Below, piece by piece: positions 1 through 6,295 of a DNA stretch of 9,446 nt (positions are counted from its first letter, which is position 1; each line of letters opens with the position of its first letter). The notes under the pieces were generated by a model that saw nothing but the letters and a program-made list of their open reading frames with translations, searched no databases and was not told the origin of the DNA. The stretch is from a bacterium. Lineage in GTDB: Bacteria; Bdellovibrionota_C; UBA2361; OMII01. The DNA lies in the NCBI GenBank assembly GCA_017853915.1, contig JAFMIS010000078.1, positions 1 to 9,446 on the forward strand. The letters are read 5' to 3'. The translations under genes were made by a program, and so were the position numbers.

Positions 1-539
1 ATCGCGACGCACCACCATCTGGCCGCGGGCGAGAGCGCCACGCGCTTCCGAAGACCGTAGAGAATTGATTCAGCGGTCATCACCTCTGACAATAATAAAA
101 GAGAAGTGTTAACGAGATGGAGAGGCATAAATACTGCCCGAAGTATATCTTGACTATCAGTGACCAGCCCCTCTTTTACGAGCGATCGACCGATCAAGGC
201 CTCTGTTATCGTAAACACGAGTGTATAAAGCACCCAACGACGAGCTCTATTCTCTGCCGGGCATAAGCGTCGTACCCACCAGACCTGCGAGAGCACCAGT
301 ATCCCAAATATAGCCGTTGAATATCGGTGCGAAACTTCGATCCACGTTTTGATAGGAGAGCCGATCGGAAGAGCTCTGCCGTGGCACAGGGGCCAATGGT
401 CTCCGCAGCCATCTCCCGAGCCAGATATCCGCACCCAGGCGCCCCATGCGATTATCACAATCGAGTAGCATACAAGGCCCCATGAGGCCGCGTACAAACT
501 CCGAGGAGAGGCGCTTGATTGTTTGAGGGAATTCATCAT
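1..539 (-). CDS. ctaA: Heme A synthase (CtaA/Cox15 family), N-terminal part, runs off the left edge
   Basis: Integral membrane enzyme that oxidises the C8 methyl of heme O to give heme A for aa3-type cytochrome oxidase. The frame is open from ATG 539 to the window edge, giving 179 residues without a stop. Visible family marks: a first membrane segment at about 21-36 ending in AWGAWVRISGSG; the motif GCGDHWPLCHG (44-54), whose Cys45 and Cys52 match the conserved redox cysteine pair; EVSHRYS (68-74), whose His71 fits a heme ligand; EALIGRSLVKEGLV (113-126); and MPLHLVNT (138-145), whose His141 fits a second heme ligand. Four hydrophobic segments are present, which is the first half of the usual eight-helix protein. 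Two in-frame ATGs lie together (539 and 536); an in-frame stop at 573-575 excludes longer forms. I see no clear ribosome binding site. The C-terminal half lies outside the window. The family call is firm; the exact start is less so. Confidence 0.93.
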   Translation of the reverse strand, partial: MMNSLKQSSASPRSLYAASWGLVCYSIVIIAWGAWVRISGSGDGCGDHWPLCHGRALPIGSPIKTWIEVSHRYSTAIFGILVLSQVWWVRRLCPAENRARRWVLYTLVFTITEALIGRSLVKEGLVTDSQDILRAVFMPLHLVNTSLLLLSEVMTAESILYGLRKRVALSPAARWWCVA

Positions 540-716
540 GCGAGGGAATATACGGGTCGCGGGAGTATGCTCTCACATCAACCGAGGAATGTATACCGAC
601 TCTCTGTAACTACTGAGTCCTCTTTATCAATTCCGCATGTGCAGCGCGTTGAAGCCTTGCGCATAGCGGTGCCCAGGAGTCACTAAGCCTGCCGGCTGAT
701 ACTGGCAACAAAATTC

Positions 717-1205
717 TCAGGTGCCCGAAGAACCGGACTGCATTGGTGGCACCACCAGCACCGGGGTCTTTGAGTGCCGAAGTACGTGTTCGGCCACTGA
801 CCCAACTAACGCCCGAGAGATTCCTGAGCGACCATGCGAAGCCATGATGACAAGGTCACAAGGATTTTCTTGGATAAATGACACGATAGAGTGTTGAACC
901 TCATAGGGAGCCTCTCGAACTTCCTGATGAGGTGAGATGTCTCGGAAATATTCCGCGACGTGCTTTCGCATATCCTCCCGAACACCTTGTCGAAGCTCGT
1001 CGATCGTTTCGGCGACATACAAGGACGGAGCCTCAAGTGAACCCACTCCGGATGGGGAATATCCGATCGATGTATCTATGCAGGAGAGGATAGTAAGTCG
1101 CGCGTTGTATCGTTGAGATAGAGAGAGAGCATACGGATACGCTTTCGCGGCCTCGCTCGATAAATCAGTCGTGAGTAGAATTTTTGTGAAGTTTACCTGA
1201 TTCAT
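717..1205 (-). CDS. Universal stress protein, single UspA domain
   Basis: Cytoplasmic stress-response protein of the Usp family, 162 residues, the usual length for a one-domain member. The N-terminus FTKILLTTDLSSEA (6-19) is the typical first strand and nucleotide-binding loop. The C-terminal MASHGRSGISRALVGSVAEH carries the ATP-binding signature, AxxG then nine residues then GS (the first glycine of G-2x-G-9x-G[S/T] is Ala, a common change), followed by KTPVLVVPP as last strand. ATP binding is therefore likely but not proven. I chose ATG 1205 because GAGG stands five bases upstream (plus-strand 1211-1214) and because it places the first strand where homologues begin; an in-frame ATG at 1274 would add 23 basic residues with no ribosome binding site. 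It lies between crcB and ctaA on the same strand with gaps of 213 and 177 bases, so it is probably its own transcription unit. The client process is not visible. Confidence 0.93.
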   Translation of the reverse strand: MNQVNFTKILLTTDLSSEAAKAYPYALSLSQRYNARLTILSCIDTSIGYSPSGVGSLEAPSLYVAETIDELRQGVREDMRKHVAEYFRDISPHQEVREAPYEVQHSIVSFIQENPCDLVIMASHGRSGISRALVGSVAEHVLRHSKTPVLVVPPMQSGSSGT

Positions 1206-1418
1206 ACTAGCCTCATGAGAGCGCCTCTTTGCCCGTTGAGATAAGCTCGTCACCACGAGAGGGGATAGCGCCATGCGTGTTTGGTTATTCTACGCGCCCC
1301 GCGAGCCAACGACTTTTTGATCCTATCACAGGGATGCAGCGTCATGCATTGGGTAAGAGGCCACACAAGCGCCTAGCCTGTGCTCCGACATGATCCTGTA
1401 GGTAGGCGACCATGGTAA

Positions 1419-1826
1419 CTATGAACTAGATTTTGAAAGGTAGAAGCCCACGGCCGTAGAGCCGACCCCGATGATTCCACTAAGAGCAGCATATGCCAGA
1501 GCAGTTGAGAGGTTGCCTTTACGGATTAAAATTAATGTTTCAAGACCAAAGGCAGAAAAAGTCGTAAATCCACCGAGAATGCCCGTGAAGAGTAACAGGC
1601 GAATCTCCGCCGACGCGATATTCCAACGATCCAGAATTCCGGCCAGGCAGCCCGCGACGAAACATCCCAGCATATTCACCGTGAAGGTCGCGAGGGGAAA
1701 CTGGCTGAGTGGAGCAATCTGAACAATATGAGAAGAGAAAAGGAATCGGGTAACCGCTCCGATGGATCCGCCGAACGCTACAATAAGAATTGATCTCATC
1801 ATAGATGTCGCCATGTTATCGGACAT
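1419..1826 (-). CDS. crcB: Fluoride ion channel CrcB/FluC
   Basis: Small inner-membrane channel that exports fluoride as an antiparallel dimer. The length, 135 residues, is normal. Four hydrophobic segments are visible at about 12-30, 46-66, 76-100 and 108-130. Family motifs: GGSIGAVTRF (19-28) in helix 1, ATFTVNMLGCFVAG (46-59) with the conserved Asn51, and TGILGGFTTFSAF (81-93), the glycine-rich break and TTFS segment that line the pore and the central sodium site. The first ATG (1826) overlaps the end of the HD-domain gene by 11 bases; in-frame ATGs at 1814, 1802 and 1799 are alternatives, and GGGAGG lies about 16 bases upstream of the first. It is the last gene of the operon. I see no fluoride riboswitch in front of it, and it probably depends on transcription from upstream. 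Its pairing with a nucleotide hydrolase and a RibBA-like protein is unexplained. Confidence 0.95.
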   Translation of the reverse strand: MSDNMATSMMRSILIVAFGGSIGAVTRFLFSSHIVQIAPLSQFPLATFTVNMLGCFVAGCLAGILDRWNIASAEIRLLLFTGILGGFTTFSAFGLETLILIRKGNLSTALAYAALSGIIGVGSTAVGFYLSKSSS

Positions 1827-3084
1827 GGCCTATTCGAGTTTTTACCTCCCGTGGCATGGCAAGCCACGTCTTTTTCGAGAATCGTGAGTCCGACGCCATA
1901 GCTTGAAAGAGTGGATCCGCCTCTCCCAGGGTAATTACGGAACCATCGTCAAGTTGCACAAGCATCGATTGTTTTGAGTCGCCTGAGTGCACATCGGCCG
2001 TCGATATTTCGTGCAGGTAATACGTCGGATTGAGCCCCAACTCCGATAGCGCCGCGCGAGCTTTTGTCGCCACCTCATCGCGAGTTTGAGAATTTTCCAC
2101 CCGAATCGTTTTGAAGAGCCTTCTGTGCAGAATTCGCTCACTGAGATCTTTGAGGGTGGTATCGCTGCCCTCTGCCCATCGACCAAGATGGTAACGCCAC
2201 CACGATTCCCTCATATTAAACATCACATCAAGTTCGAGATCCGTGACGGATGAAGCCGCGAGCGCCGTCCGCATGATATCGTCCGCGAATTCAAGCGAGG
2301 GGCCGAGGTCTCGTGCTCGTTGCACTACGGCTTTGTTGAGGGTGTCCGCGGCGAGAAGTACGCGGTGTTGGTACACCTGTCGATACATCGCGTGTCGGGA
2401 GACAACAAAGTGCATCATTGCGTCTAACCTATTTTCCATCAGGGCCAAATTTTTGTCGGTGGTAATTACGATAGAGTCCACCAGAGCTGGAATGTTGTAC
2501 TTCCCATAGCTGACCCCGGCGAGCACGCTATCGACCGTCGACCAATTCCCGCGATCGACATTCCATCCTCCGCCAGAGATCAGCTGCCACGCCCACGGGT
2601 CTATCCCATCCGATTCATCCAGAATATCGAGGACGTGCCTCATGAGATTGGGAGAGTGCGAATTCAACAGGGATGATATCTCTGGATCCCTCGTGATCAC
2701 TATCTCGGCCAACGCCTCATGTGAATCAGGTTGACCTGGGAACCAGGTTTTGAATGCCGTATGAGAGCCAGGAGCAAGGTGTCCAATGTCATGGAGGAGC
2801 GCGGCCACAAGGATCGCGGCGCGGTGTTTCTCAACATCGGCTGGATATTTTCGAGCAAGGTGCTCCAAAACAAGCTTGGCGAGATAGGAGACCCCGATAC
2901 AGTGCCCGAATCGAGAGTGCTCCGAAAACATGTAGACGAGACGAGTGTTGGCGGTTTGGCTGACATCGCGAAGGCGTTGGAACCATCTGGTATCGAGCAG
3001 GTCCAGAATAAGCTTCTCCGCTTTGTTTTGGGGGGAGAACGCGATTGATTGATGAACTACATCGGCAAAAGTTATATCGCTCAT
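1816..3084 (-). CDS. HD-domain phosphohydrolase (dNTPase/SAMHD1-like, COG1078 type)
   Basis: Soluble metal-dependent hydrolase of 422 residues, the size of COG1078 proteins. Residues 33-65 follow the family pattern: RWFQRLRDVSQ, then LVYMFSEHSRFGHCIGV with metal ligand His61 in the place of the usual H-x-R-x-x-H-S-x-G block. ALLHDIGHLAPGSHTAF (95-111) holds the HD pair His98-Asp99. WNVDRGNWSTVDSVLAG (174-190) corresponds to the DADRxDYLxRDSxxTG block and supplies the fourth ligand Asp178. The metal site H...HD...D is therefore complete. SRHAMYRQVYQHR (229-241) is another family signature. The C-terminal third is not recognised. Family members cleave dNTPs or other phosphoesters; the substrate here cannot be read. 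ATG 3084 overlaps the RibBA-like stop as ATGA, with GGAG eight bases upstream, so translation is likely coupled. It is the middle gene of the operon. Confidence 0.9.
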   Translation of the reverse strand: MSDITFADVVHQSIAFSPQNKAEKLILDLLDTRWFQRLRDVSQTANTRLVYMFSEHSRFGHCIGVSYLAKLVLEHLARKYPADVEKHRAAILVAALLHDIGHLAPGSHTAFKTWFPGQPDSHEALAEIVITRDPEISSLLNSHSPNLMRHVLDILDESDGIDPWAWQLISGGGWNVDRGNWSTVDSVLAGVSYGKYNIPALVDSIVITTDKNLALMENRLDAMMHFVVSRHAMYRQVYQHRVLLAADTLNKAVVQRARDLGPSLEFADDIMRTALAASSVTDLELDVMFNMRESWWRYHLGRWAEGSDTTLKDLSERILHRRLFKTIRVENSQTRDEVATKARAALSELGLNPTYYLHEISTADVHSGDSKQSMLVQLDDGSVITLGEADPLFQAMASDSRFSKKTWLAMPREVKTRIGHVR

Positions 3085-4262
3085 AACGCAGGCTCCGTTG
3101 GGCTCGTAAAATCTGGCATGGGTATTTGACCTTTCACGGAAATTCCAAAATTTGATAGGCCGAGGAGCGTTTTTTGAGTTGATGATAACAACTCAATCTG
3201 CGTGGCGCCGAGGTCTCGAAGAATCTGAGCCCCTACGCCGTACTCGCGCATAGCCGCAGCCGGAGAGCCGTCTGACGCAGGAGGCGCGGGGTCTCGGACG
3301 CTTTCAGGCGCATGTGATCGTCGCAGATACAGGAGCACCCCACCACCTCGTTCCCCGATGCAGCGTAATGAATGCTGGAGCTGTTGTCGGGAGGGCGGGT
3401 GATGCCCCCCAAAAACGTCGCTGACAGTATGTTCTGTTTGAACCCGGACGAGCGTGGTCTGTTCTGGGCTAATTGTGCCCTTCACGAGAGCGATATGCTC
3501 GACGTTATGGATGACCGAACGGTATACGATGGCGCGGAGCTCGCCGGCTTCTCGCGTCGGTAGAGAGGCTTCCGCCGATCGACTTACGAGCGCCTCGCCA
3601 GAGAGTCGATGCTGGATAATCTCGGAGATAGAAAATAAAGGAGCCTGAAGTTCTTGCGCCGCCAGTCGGGCAGCTTCACATGAAAGCATCTCTCCCTTGT
3701 GGTCGAGAAGATCCATAAAGAGGGCAGCGTCAGAAAAACCGGAAAGGGTGACGATATCGAGCGCCGTCTCAGGGATGGCCGCCTTGACCAACGAACCTCC
3801 CTCCCGGGTCTCGACTGGAAAAATGTGGCCGGGCTTTACCAAAGCTCGAGGTTGTGGCACCCGAGCTCCTAGAACGCGCAGAGTCACGGCTCGATCTGCG
3901 GCGCTGATCCCCGTTGAAACTCCTTCACGAGCTTCAACTGATACGTACTGGCGCGTGACATTAACCGGAGAGAGCATTCCATTCGTTTCCCTCGACATAA
4001 GAGGCAGCAGGAGGGCTGAAGCTCTTTGCGGGGAGATTGCGACGAACGTGAGGCCCCCTGATACGGAGAGAATCCGATTCACGCGACCCTCGGATATATC
4101 GAGCGCTGGAGCCACAATGACGCACCGCTCTGAACCAACATCGTCCACCAGGAGGGCTAATTTTGAAATCGTGAATTGAGAAAGGCGTTCGGAGACCGCG
4201 GGCATGGACCGATTAGACCAAACTTCTCTCGTGGTGTCACTTTTAAGGCGAGTATCGAACAC
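3081..4262 (-). CDS. RibBA-like protein with both active sites degenerate
   Basis: Two-domain protein of 393 residues built like RibBA: a DHBP-synthase (RibB) fold at about 20-220 and a GTP-cyclohydrolase-II (RibA) fold at about 228-385. The fold is shown by LLVDD (37-41), EGVSTGISAADRA (113-125), PGHIFPV (144-150), GGGVLLYLR (306-314) and YGVGAQILRDLGA (341-353). The chemistry is missing. The RENEGD block after the DD pair is not conserved; the catalytic GHTE is AIPE (162-165), so the His is Ile; the following Glu is Asp. In the RibA part the HSECLTGD block reads QTEHTVSD (275-282), and SLRCDCG is replaced by a GGHHPPS-like stretch, so all three zinc cysteines are gone. The central RibA loop is shortened and the C-terminal tail is absent. 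It is therefore unlikely to make riboflavin precursors and may be a ligand sensor or scaffold. The start is GTG 4262 with AAGAG six bases upstream; ATG 4205 is an alternative. First gene of the operon. Confidence 0.85.
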   Translation of the reverse strand: MFDTRLKSDTTREVWSNRSMPAVSERLSQFTISKLALLVDDVGSERCVIVAPALDISEGRVNRILSVSGGLTFVAISPQRASALLLPLMSRETNGMLSPVNVTRQYVSVEAREGVSTGISAADRAVTLRVLGARVPQPRALVKPGHIFPVETREGGSLVKAAIPETALDIVTLSGFSDAALFMDLLDHKGEMLSCEAARLAAQELQAPLFSISEIIQHRLSGEALVSRSAEASLPTREAGELRAIVYRSVIHNVEHIALVKGTISPEQTTLVRVQTEHTVSDVFGGHHPPSRQQLQHSLRCIGERGGGVLLYLRRSHAPESVRDPAPPASDGSPAAAMREYGVGAQILRDLGATQIELLSSTQKTLLGLSNFGISVKGQIPMPDFTSPTEPAL

Positions 4263-4366
4263 GGAGTTCTCTTAGCCAGCCGGGCTCCTCCATTTCACCC
4301 CAAACCCTCTATGTTTCAGAGGCTTTTGAGCGTTGCAAGTATTTGATTCTACGTGCCTTGCCCGCG

Positions 4367-4375
4367 TGGTAAAAT
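4367..4375 (+). promoter_or_regulatory. Candidate extended -10 promoter for the 171-residue protein
   Basis: TGG followed by TAAAAT forms an extended -10 element (TGn plus five of six TATAAT positions). The -35 region is poor, as expected for this class. Transcription would begin near 4382 and leave a leader of about 100 bases before ATG 4484. This is a pattern match only. Confidence 0.4.
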
Positions 4376-4483
4376 AGTGTTTAAGAAAAGTTCCCATCTC
4401 TCCGAAGCTATACCTAGGCCAAGGAAGGTCGCACCAGGTTCATTTGTTCATAGTTGTCTAGTCGTTCACGAAGTGGTGGTAAC

Positions 4484-4999
4484 ATGGAAACACAAGTTGT
4501 TCAGTTAGATCTCTCCAATCCTGGAGAGCTCGATCAGGTCATTATTCGCGCGCGCCGTGCGGCATTCGTAGCCAGATTCATAGTTCTGCGAGAGGGGAAG
4601 AGAACCCGAGCTCACCGAGCTATTGAAATGATGTCATGGGAGGACGGGACCTCCGTTGAAGAGTTGGCCCATCGATTTAGGATGGCTTTCGTCAGCAATG
4701 GAGATAACATGGGCCCTGTGGATCGAGATCTACGGCGGTCGCTGGCGCATTCGTATCGTGCATTAAAGTTCTTTGTGTCTGAGTACGCTCAACGAGCAAC
4801 AACAGATTTCATAGCCGCACTTGAGGATTATGGCCGCTCAAATGAGCTGCTCTTTGAGGGGGAGGACCAACCTCGTTCTGGCGGATGGAGGCTCCCACAT
4901 GAGCTTCGAAAGCTCCGAGACCGATCCCTCCTTGATGAGGGGGCCTCTCGGAGGAGCGGCAAGAGGTCCCATGTTCATGGGCATGCTCATTCATCCTAG
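4484..4999 (+). CDS. Hypothetical protein, 171 residues, His-rich C-terminus
   Basis: I do not recognise this family. The protein is soluble, with no signal peptide or membrane segment. Residues 12-70 look mainly helical and strongly basic (RARRAAFVARF, then REGKRTRAHRAIEMM). A second helical stretch at 80-120 contains RDLRRSLAHSYRALKFF and ends in an acidic patch (ELLFEGED, 121-128). The last 30 residues are basic and probably unstructured, ending RSHVHGHAHSS, where four histidines alternate with other residues and could bind metal. ATG 4484 is preferred because GGTGGT lies just upstream; a TTG at 4454 would add ten residues. It is the only plus-strand gene, divergent from the RibBA-like operon, with 221 bases between the two starts and a hairpin after its stop. 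The reading frame is well placed between a promoter-like and a terminator-like element, which supports it as real. Confidence 0.7.
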   Translation: METQVVQLDLSNPGELDQVIIRARRAAFVARFIVLREGKRTRAHRAIEMMSWEDGTSVEELAHRFRMAFVSNGDNMGPVDRDLRRSLAHSYRALKFFVSEYAQRATTDFIAALEDYGRSNELLFEGEDQPRSGGWRLPHELRKLRDRSLLDEGASRRSGKRSHVHGHAHSS

Positions 5000-5021
5000 C
5001 TCGATTATGTTGTGAGCATTG

Positions 5022-5041
5022 CAATCGCGATGCGGCGATTG
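5022..5041 (+). terminator. Hairpin after the 171-residue gene, possible terminator
   Basis: A perfect 7-base inverted repeat, CAATCGC and GCGATTG, around a 6-base loop, beginning 22 bases after the stop codon. It has no U-tract, so intrinsic termination is doubtful; it could instead protect the 3' end of the transcript. Confidence 0.35.
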
Positions 5042-5283
5042 TTGGTTACCTCGGATCTCCTCTCTCGGTTTTGACCGCATGGTGTTTCCTTGGCGACCCG
5101 CCCAAAGACGAGATGTGCTGCCATCTCTGCCCTCGCGACGCGAGTTGATGAAATGTTCGGGATCGAGGGGTGGTCTTTTGAAATATCGTGATAGCCGTCC
5201 GCTCCGGCTGCGAAACATCGCACCTCAGGATGTCCTATTGGACGGGTCGAGCGAGCCTTCCTCGAAGCTTACAGGGTAGAGCC

Positions 5284-5307
5284 CTTATCGTCAAAGCTAT
5301 CGATAAG
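5284..5307. repeat. Inverted repeat downstream of the DUF5989-type gene
   Basis: CTTATCG and CGATAAG form a perfect 7-base stem around a 10-base loop. On the minus strand it lies 11 bases beyond the stop of the 52-residue membrane protein. No T-run follows in either direction, so it may be a weak or factor-assisted terminator. Confidence 0.35.
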
Positions 5308-5318
5308 CTGCGCGACAA

Positions 5319-5477
5319 CTAAAAGAGGGCGTAAATGAACGGTGATAGAGCCGATCCCTGGGTGGCAACGATAAGGAGCCCCACCAGAAGAAATACCACC
5401 ACCATGGGGACTAGCCACCAAGCCTTCCTTTCCCACAGAAGTGAGAATATCTGCTTCACTGTATTACTTTTACTCAT
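5319..5477 (-). CDS. DUF5989-type small membrane protein, 52 residues
   Basis: Short single-pass membrane protein. It has a polar N-terminus (MSKSNTVKQIFSLLWERK), a Trp-Trp interface, one long hydrophobic segment at about 22-38 (WLVPMVVVFLLVGLLIV) and the tail ATQGSALSPFIYALF. The order WERKxWWLxP, hydrophobic helix, QGSAxxPFIYxLF is the pattern I know from DUF5989 proteins, which are about 50 residues long and often lie near SxtJ-like proteins and carbamoyltransferases; those neighbours are not seen here. ATG 5477 has GGGA three bases upstream, and the stop TAG is at 5319-5321. It starts 36 bases after the MerR-like gene ends on the same strand, so the two are probably co-transcribed. Its function is unknown. 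The family call comes from recalled sequence pattern, not from a search. Confidence 0.8.
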   Translation of the reverse strand: MSKSNTVKQIFSLLWERKAWWLVPMVVVFLLVGLLIVATQGSALSPFIYALF

Positions 5478-5513
5478 ACATCCCGTGTGTAATTGTGCGA
5501 CCCTCTAAGCCTG

Positions 5514-6032
5514 TTACGCCGCCACTCTGTCTCCCTGCGGGGCCTCATCGGGTTGATCGTCTATCGGCATCTCACTGATTATTCGATCTACTTCCTCTAT
5601 GAGAGATCCGATCGCATAGGCCCACACGTACTGTCCGGCTTTTCTTCCGGTAAGAACCTCGGCGATCTCCCCTTTATCCTGAACGCGATGTTTGATGAAC
5701 AGCTGCTTGCTGTCTGTCAGAAGCACCATGTCACTCGGGTTCTTGTGGAGTTTGGGAAGTTTCTTTCTCAAGTAATCGATACCGCGGCGGAAGCGATTAA
5801 CAGGCAGGCCCTCGCGTTTCATGCGGAACAACCAACACAAGAGAATAAGATCAGGGTAGGAGTATTTCGCACGGCCACGACTCTTGGTCTTGCCGGTTGT
5901 TGGTACTAGATTCGTGCGGGCATAATAGTTGAGAAGAGCAAGACCGATCTTTTCAGTGCCACCAGTAAGCGTGCGAAGAATCTCTTGCACCTGCTTAGCG
6001 GTGAATTCTCTATCTAAGATATGGACAGTCAT
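5514..6032 (-). CDS. MerR-like helix-turn-helix regulator
   Basis: Probable DNA-binding regulator of 172 residues. Residues about 11-90 resemble a MerR winged helix: FTAKQVQEILR (10-20) as the first helix, LLNYYARTNLVPTTG (33-47) matching the usual WYxRxGLLxP turn, RGRAKYSYPDLILL (52-65) matching the RxYsxxDlxxL wing and helix, and KREGLPVNRFRRGIDYLRK (72-90) matching the effector-proximal LRxEGlslxxIRxxLxxL helix. Residues 104-152 form a second small domain (LLTDSKQLFIKH, then a helical end) of the type often attached to such regulators; no cysteine metal site is visible, so it is not a classical metal sensor. The tail is acidic. ATG 6032 is chosen because GGGAG lies seven bases upstream; a TTG at 6080 would add 16 residues. 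A TTGACA promoter and a direct repeat lie upstream, suggesting autoregulation. It is followed by the DUF5989-type gene. Confidence 0.8.
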   Translation of the reverse strand: MTVHILDREFTAKQVQEILRTLTGGTEKIGLALLNYYARTNLVPTTGKTKSRGRAKYSYPDLILLCWLFRMKREGLPVNRFRRGIDYLRKKLPKLHKNPSDMVLLTDSKQLFIKHRVQDKGEIAEVLTGRKAGQYVWAYAIGSLIEEVDRIISEMPIDDQPDEAPQGDRVAA

Positions 6033-6088
6033 CCCAGGACTCCCGAACAGCAAGAAAGGTTGCGTGAACTCGTACTTCAACTGCTTTC

Positions 6089-6142
6089 AAGTAACGGTAC
6101 AGTGTCGAGCTCAGCTATGTCAACCTGCTAAGTTAACTGTAC
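6089..6142 (-). repeat. Direct repeat GTACnGTTA bracketing the promoter, candidate operator
   Basis: On the minus strand GTACAGTTAACTT (6130-6142) and GTACCGTTACTT (6089-6100) are near-identical and lie 42 bases apart, about four helical turns, one just upstream of the -35 and one over the -10. This placing suits a regulator binding site for the MerR-like protein; the link is inference. Confidence 0.4.
6094..6123 (-). promoter_or_regulatory. Candidate sigma-70 promoter of the MerR-like gene
   Basis: On the minus strand a perfect -35 TTGACA (6118-6123) is followed after an 18-base spacer by TACCGT (6094-6099), which matches three of six -10 positions. The long spacer and weak -10 resemble promoters that MerR-type regulators act on. 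The start codon is about 60 bases downstream. Confidence 0.45.
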
Positions 6143-6259
6143 GATAGGACTCTCAAGGACTTGGATTGTAAGTCAGGGAAGTGAGGCGAAAACCGGCCGC
6201 TTGTTCGCGACAGGTGGTTTGTACCTGACTGCCCTGGAGGATTTTGGTGTCTGCCGACA

Positions 6260-6295
6260 TGAACAAGTTCAATGAACCCCCTTTGCATGTGTCAA
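6260..6295 (-). promoter_or_regulatory. TTGACA element with overlapping TGAAC/GTTCA half-sites
   Basis: A perfect TTGACA (6290-6295, minus strand) lies 17 bases before TTGAAC (6267-6272), a weak -10. Across that position run TGAAC-AA-GTTCA-A-TGAAC (6260-6277), three alternating half-sites that make two overlapping inverted repeats. This is the layout of a repressor site over a promoter, but the gene it would serve is unclear. Confidence 0.3.

Larger units (their letters stand above)
5000..5318. other. Stretch with no intact gene; hairpins and possible gene remains
   Basis: These 319 bases lie between the convergent ends of the His-tailed protein gene and the DUF5989-type gene. Several open frames of 60-86 codons cross it on both strands, but none shows a convincing start or complete fold. 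Two hairpins are present (5022-5041 and 5284-5307). On the minus strand, two overlapping frames resemble the end of a response-regulator receiver and a LuxR-type helix-turn-helix; these may be decayed remains, or chance. Confidence 0.5.

Noticed and set aside
247..576. 109-codon minus-strand frame inside the ctaA region
   Set aside because: It runs in another frame across the same bases as ctaA, whose motifs are unmistakable; it has a GTG start and no family pattern.
1345..1365. ATGCA/TGCAT inverted repeat downstream of crcB
   Set aside because: Five-base arms with no U-tract; too short to call a terminator.
3697..4179. 160-codon plus-strand frame opposite the RibBA-like gene
   Set aside because: Arg/Ser/Thr-rich composition and exact overlap with a well-supported gene mark it as an antisense shadow.
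4306..4322. CCTCT-N7-AGAGG hairpin followed by CTTTT
   Set aside because: Only a 5-base stem, and it lies between divergent genes where no transcript should end.
5019..5279. 86-codon plus-strand frame in the gene-poor stretch
   Set aside because: Starts inside the hairpin region, has no ribosome binding site and no recognisable domain.
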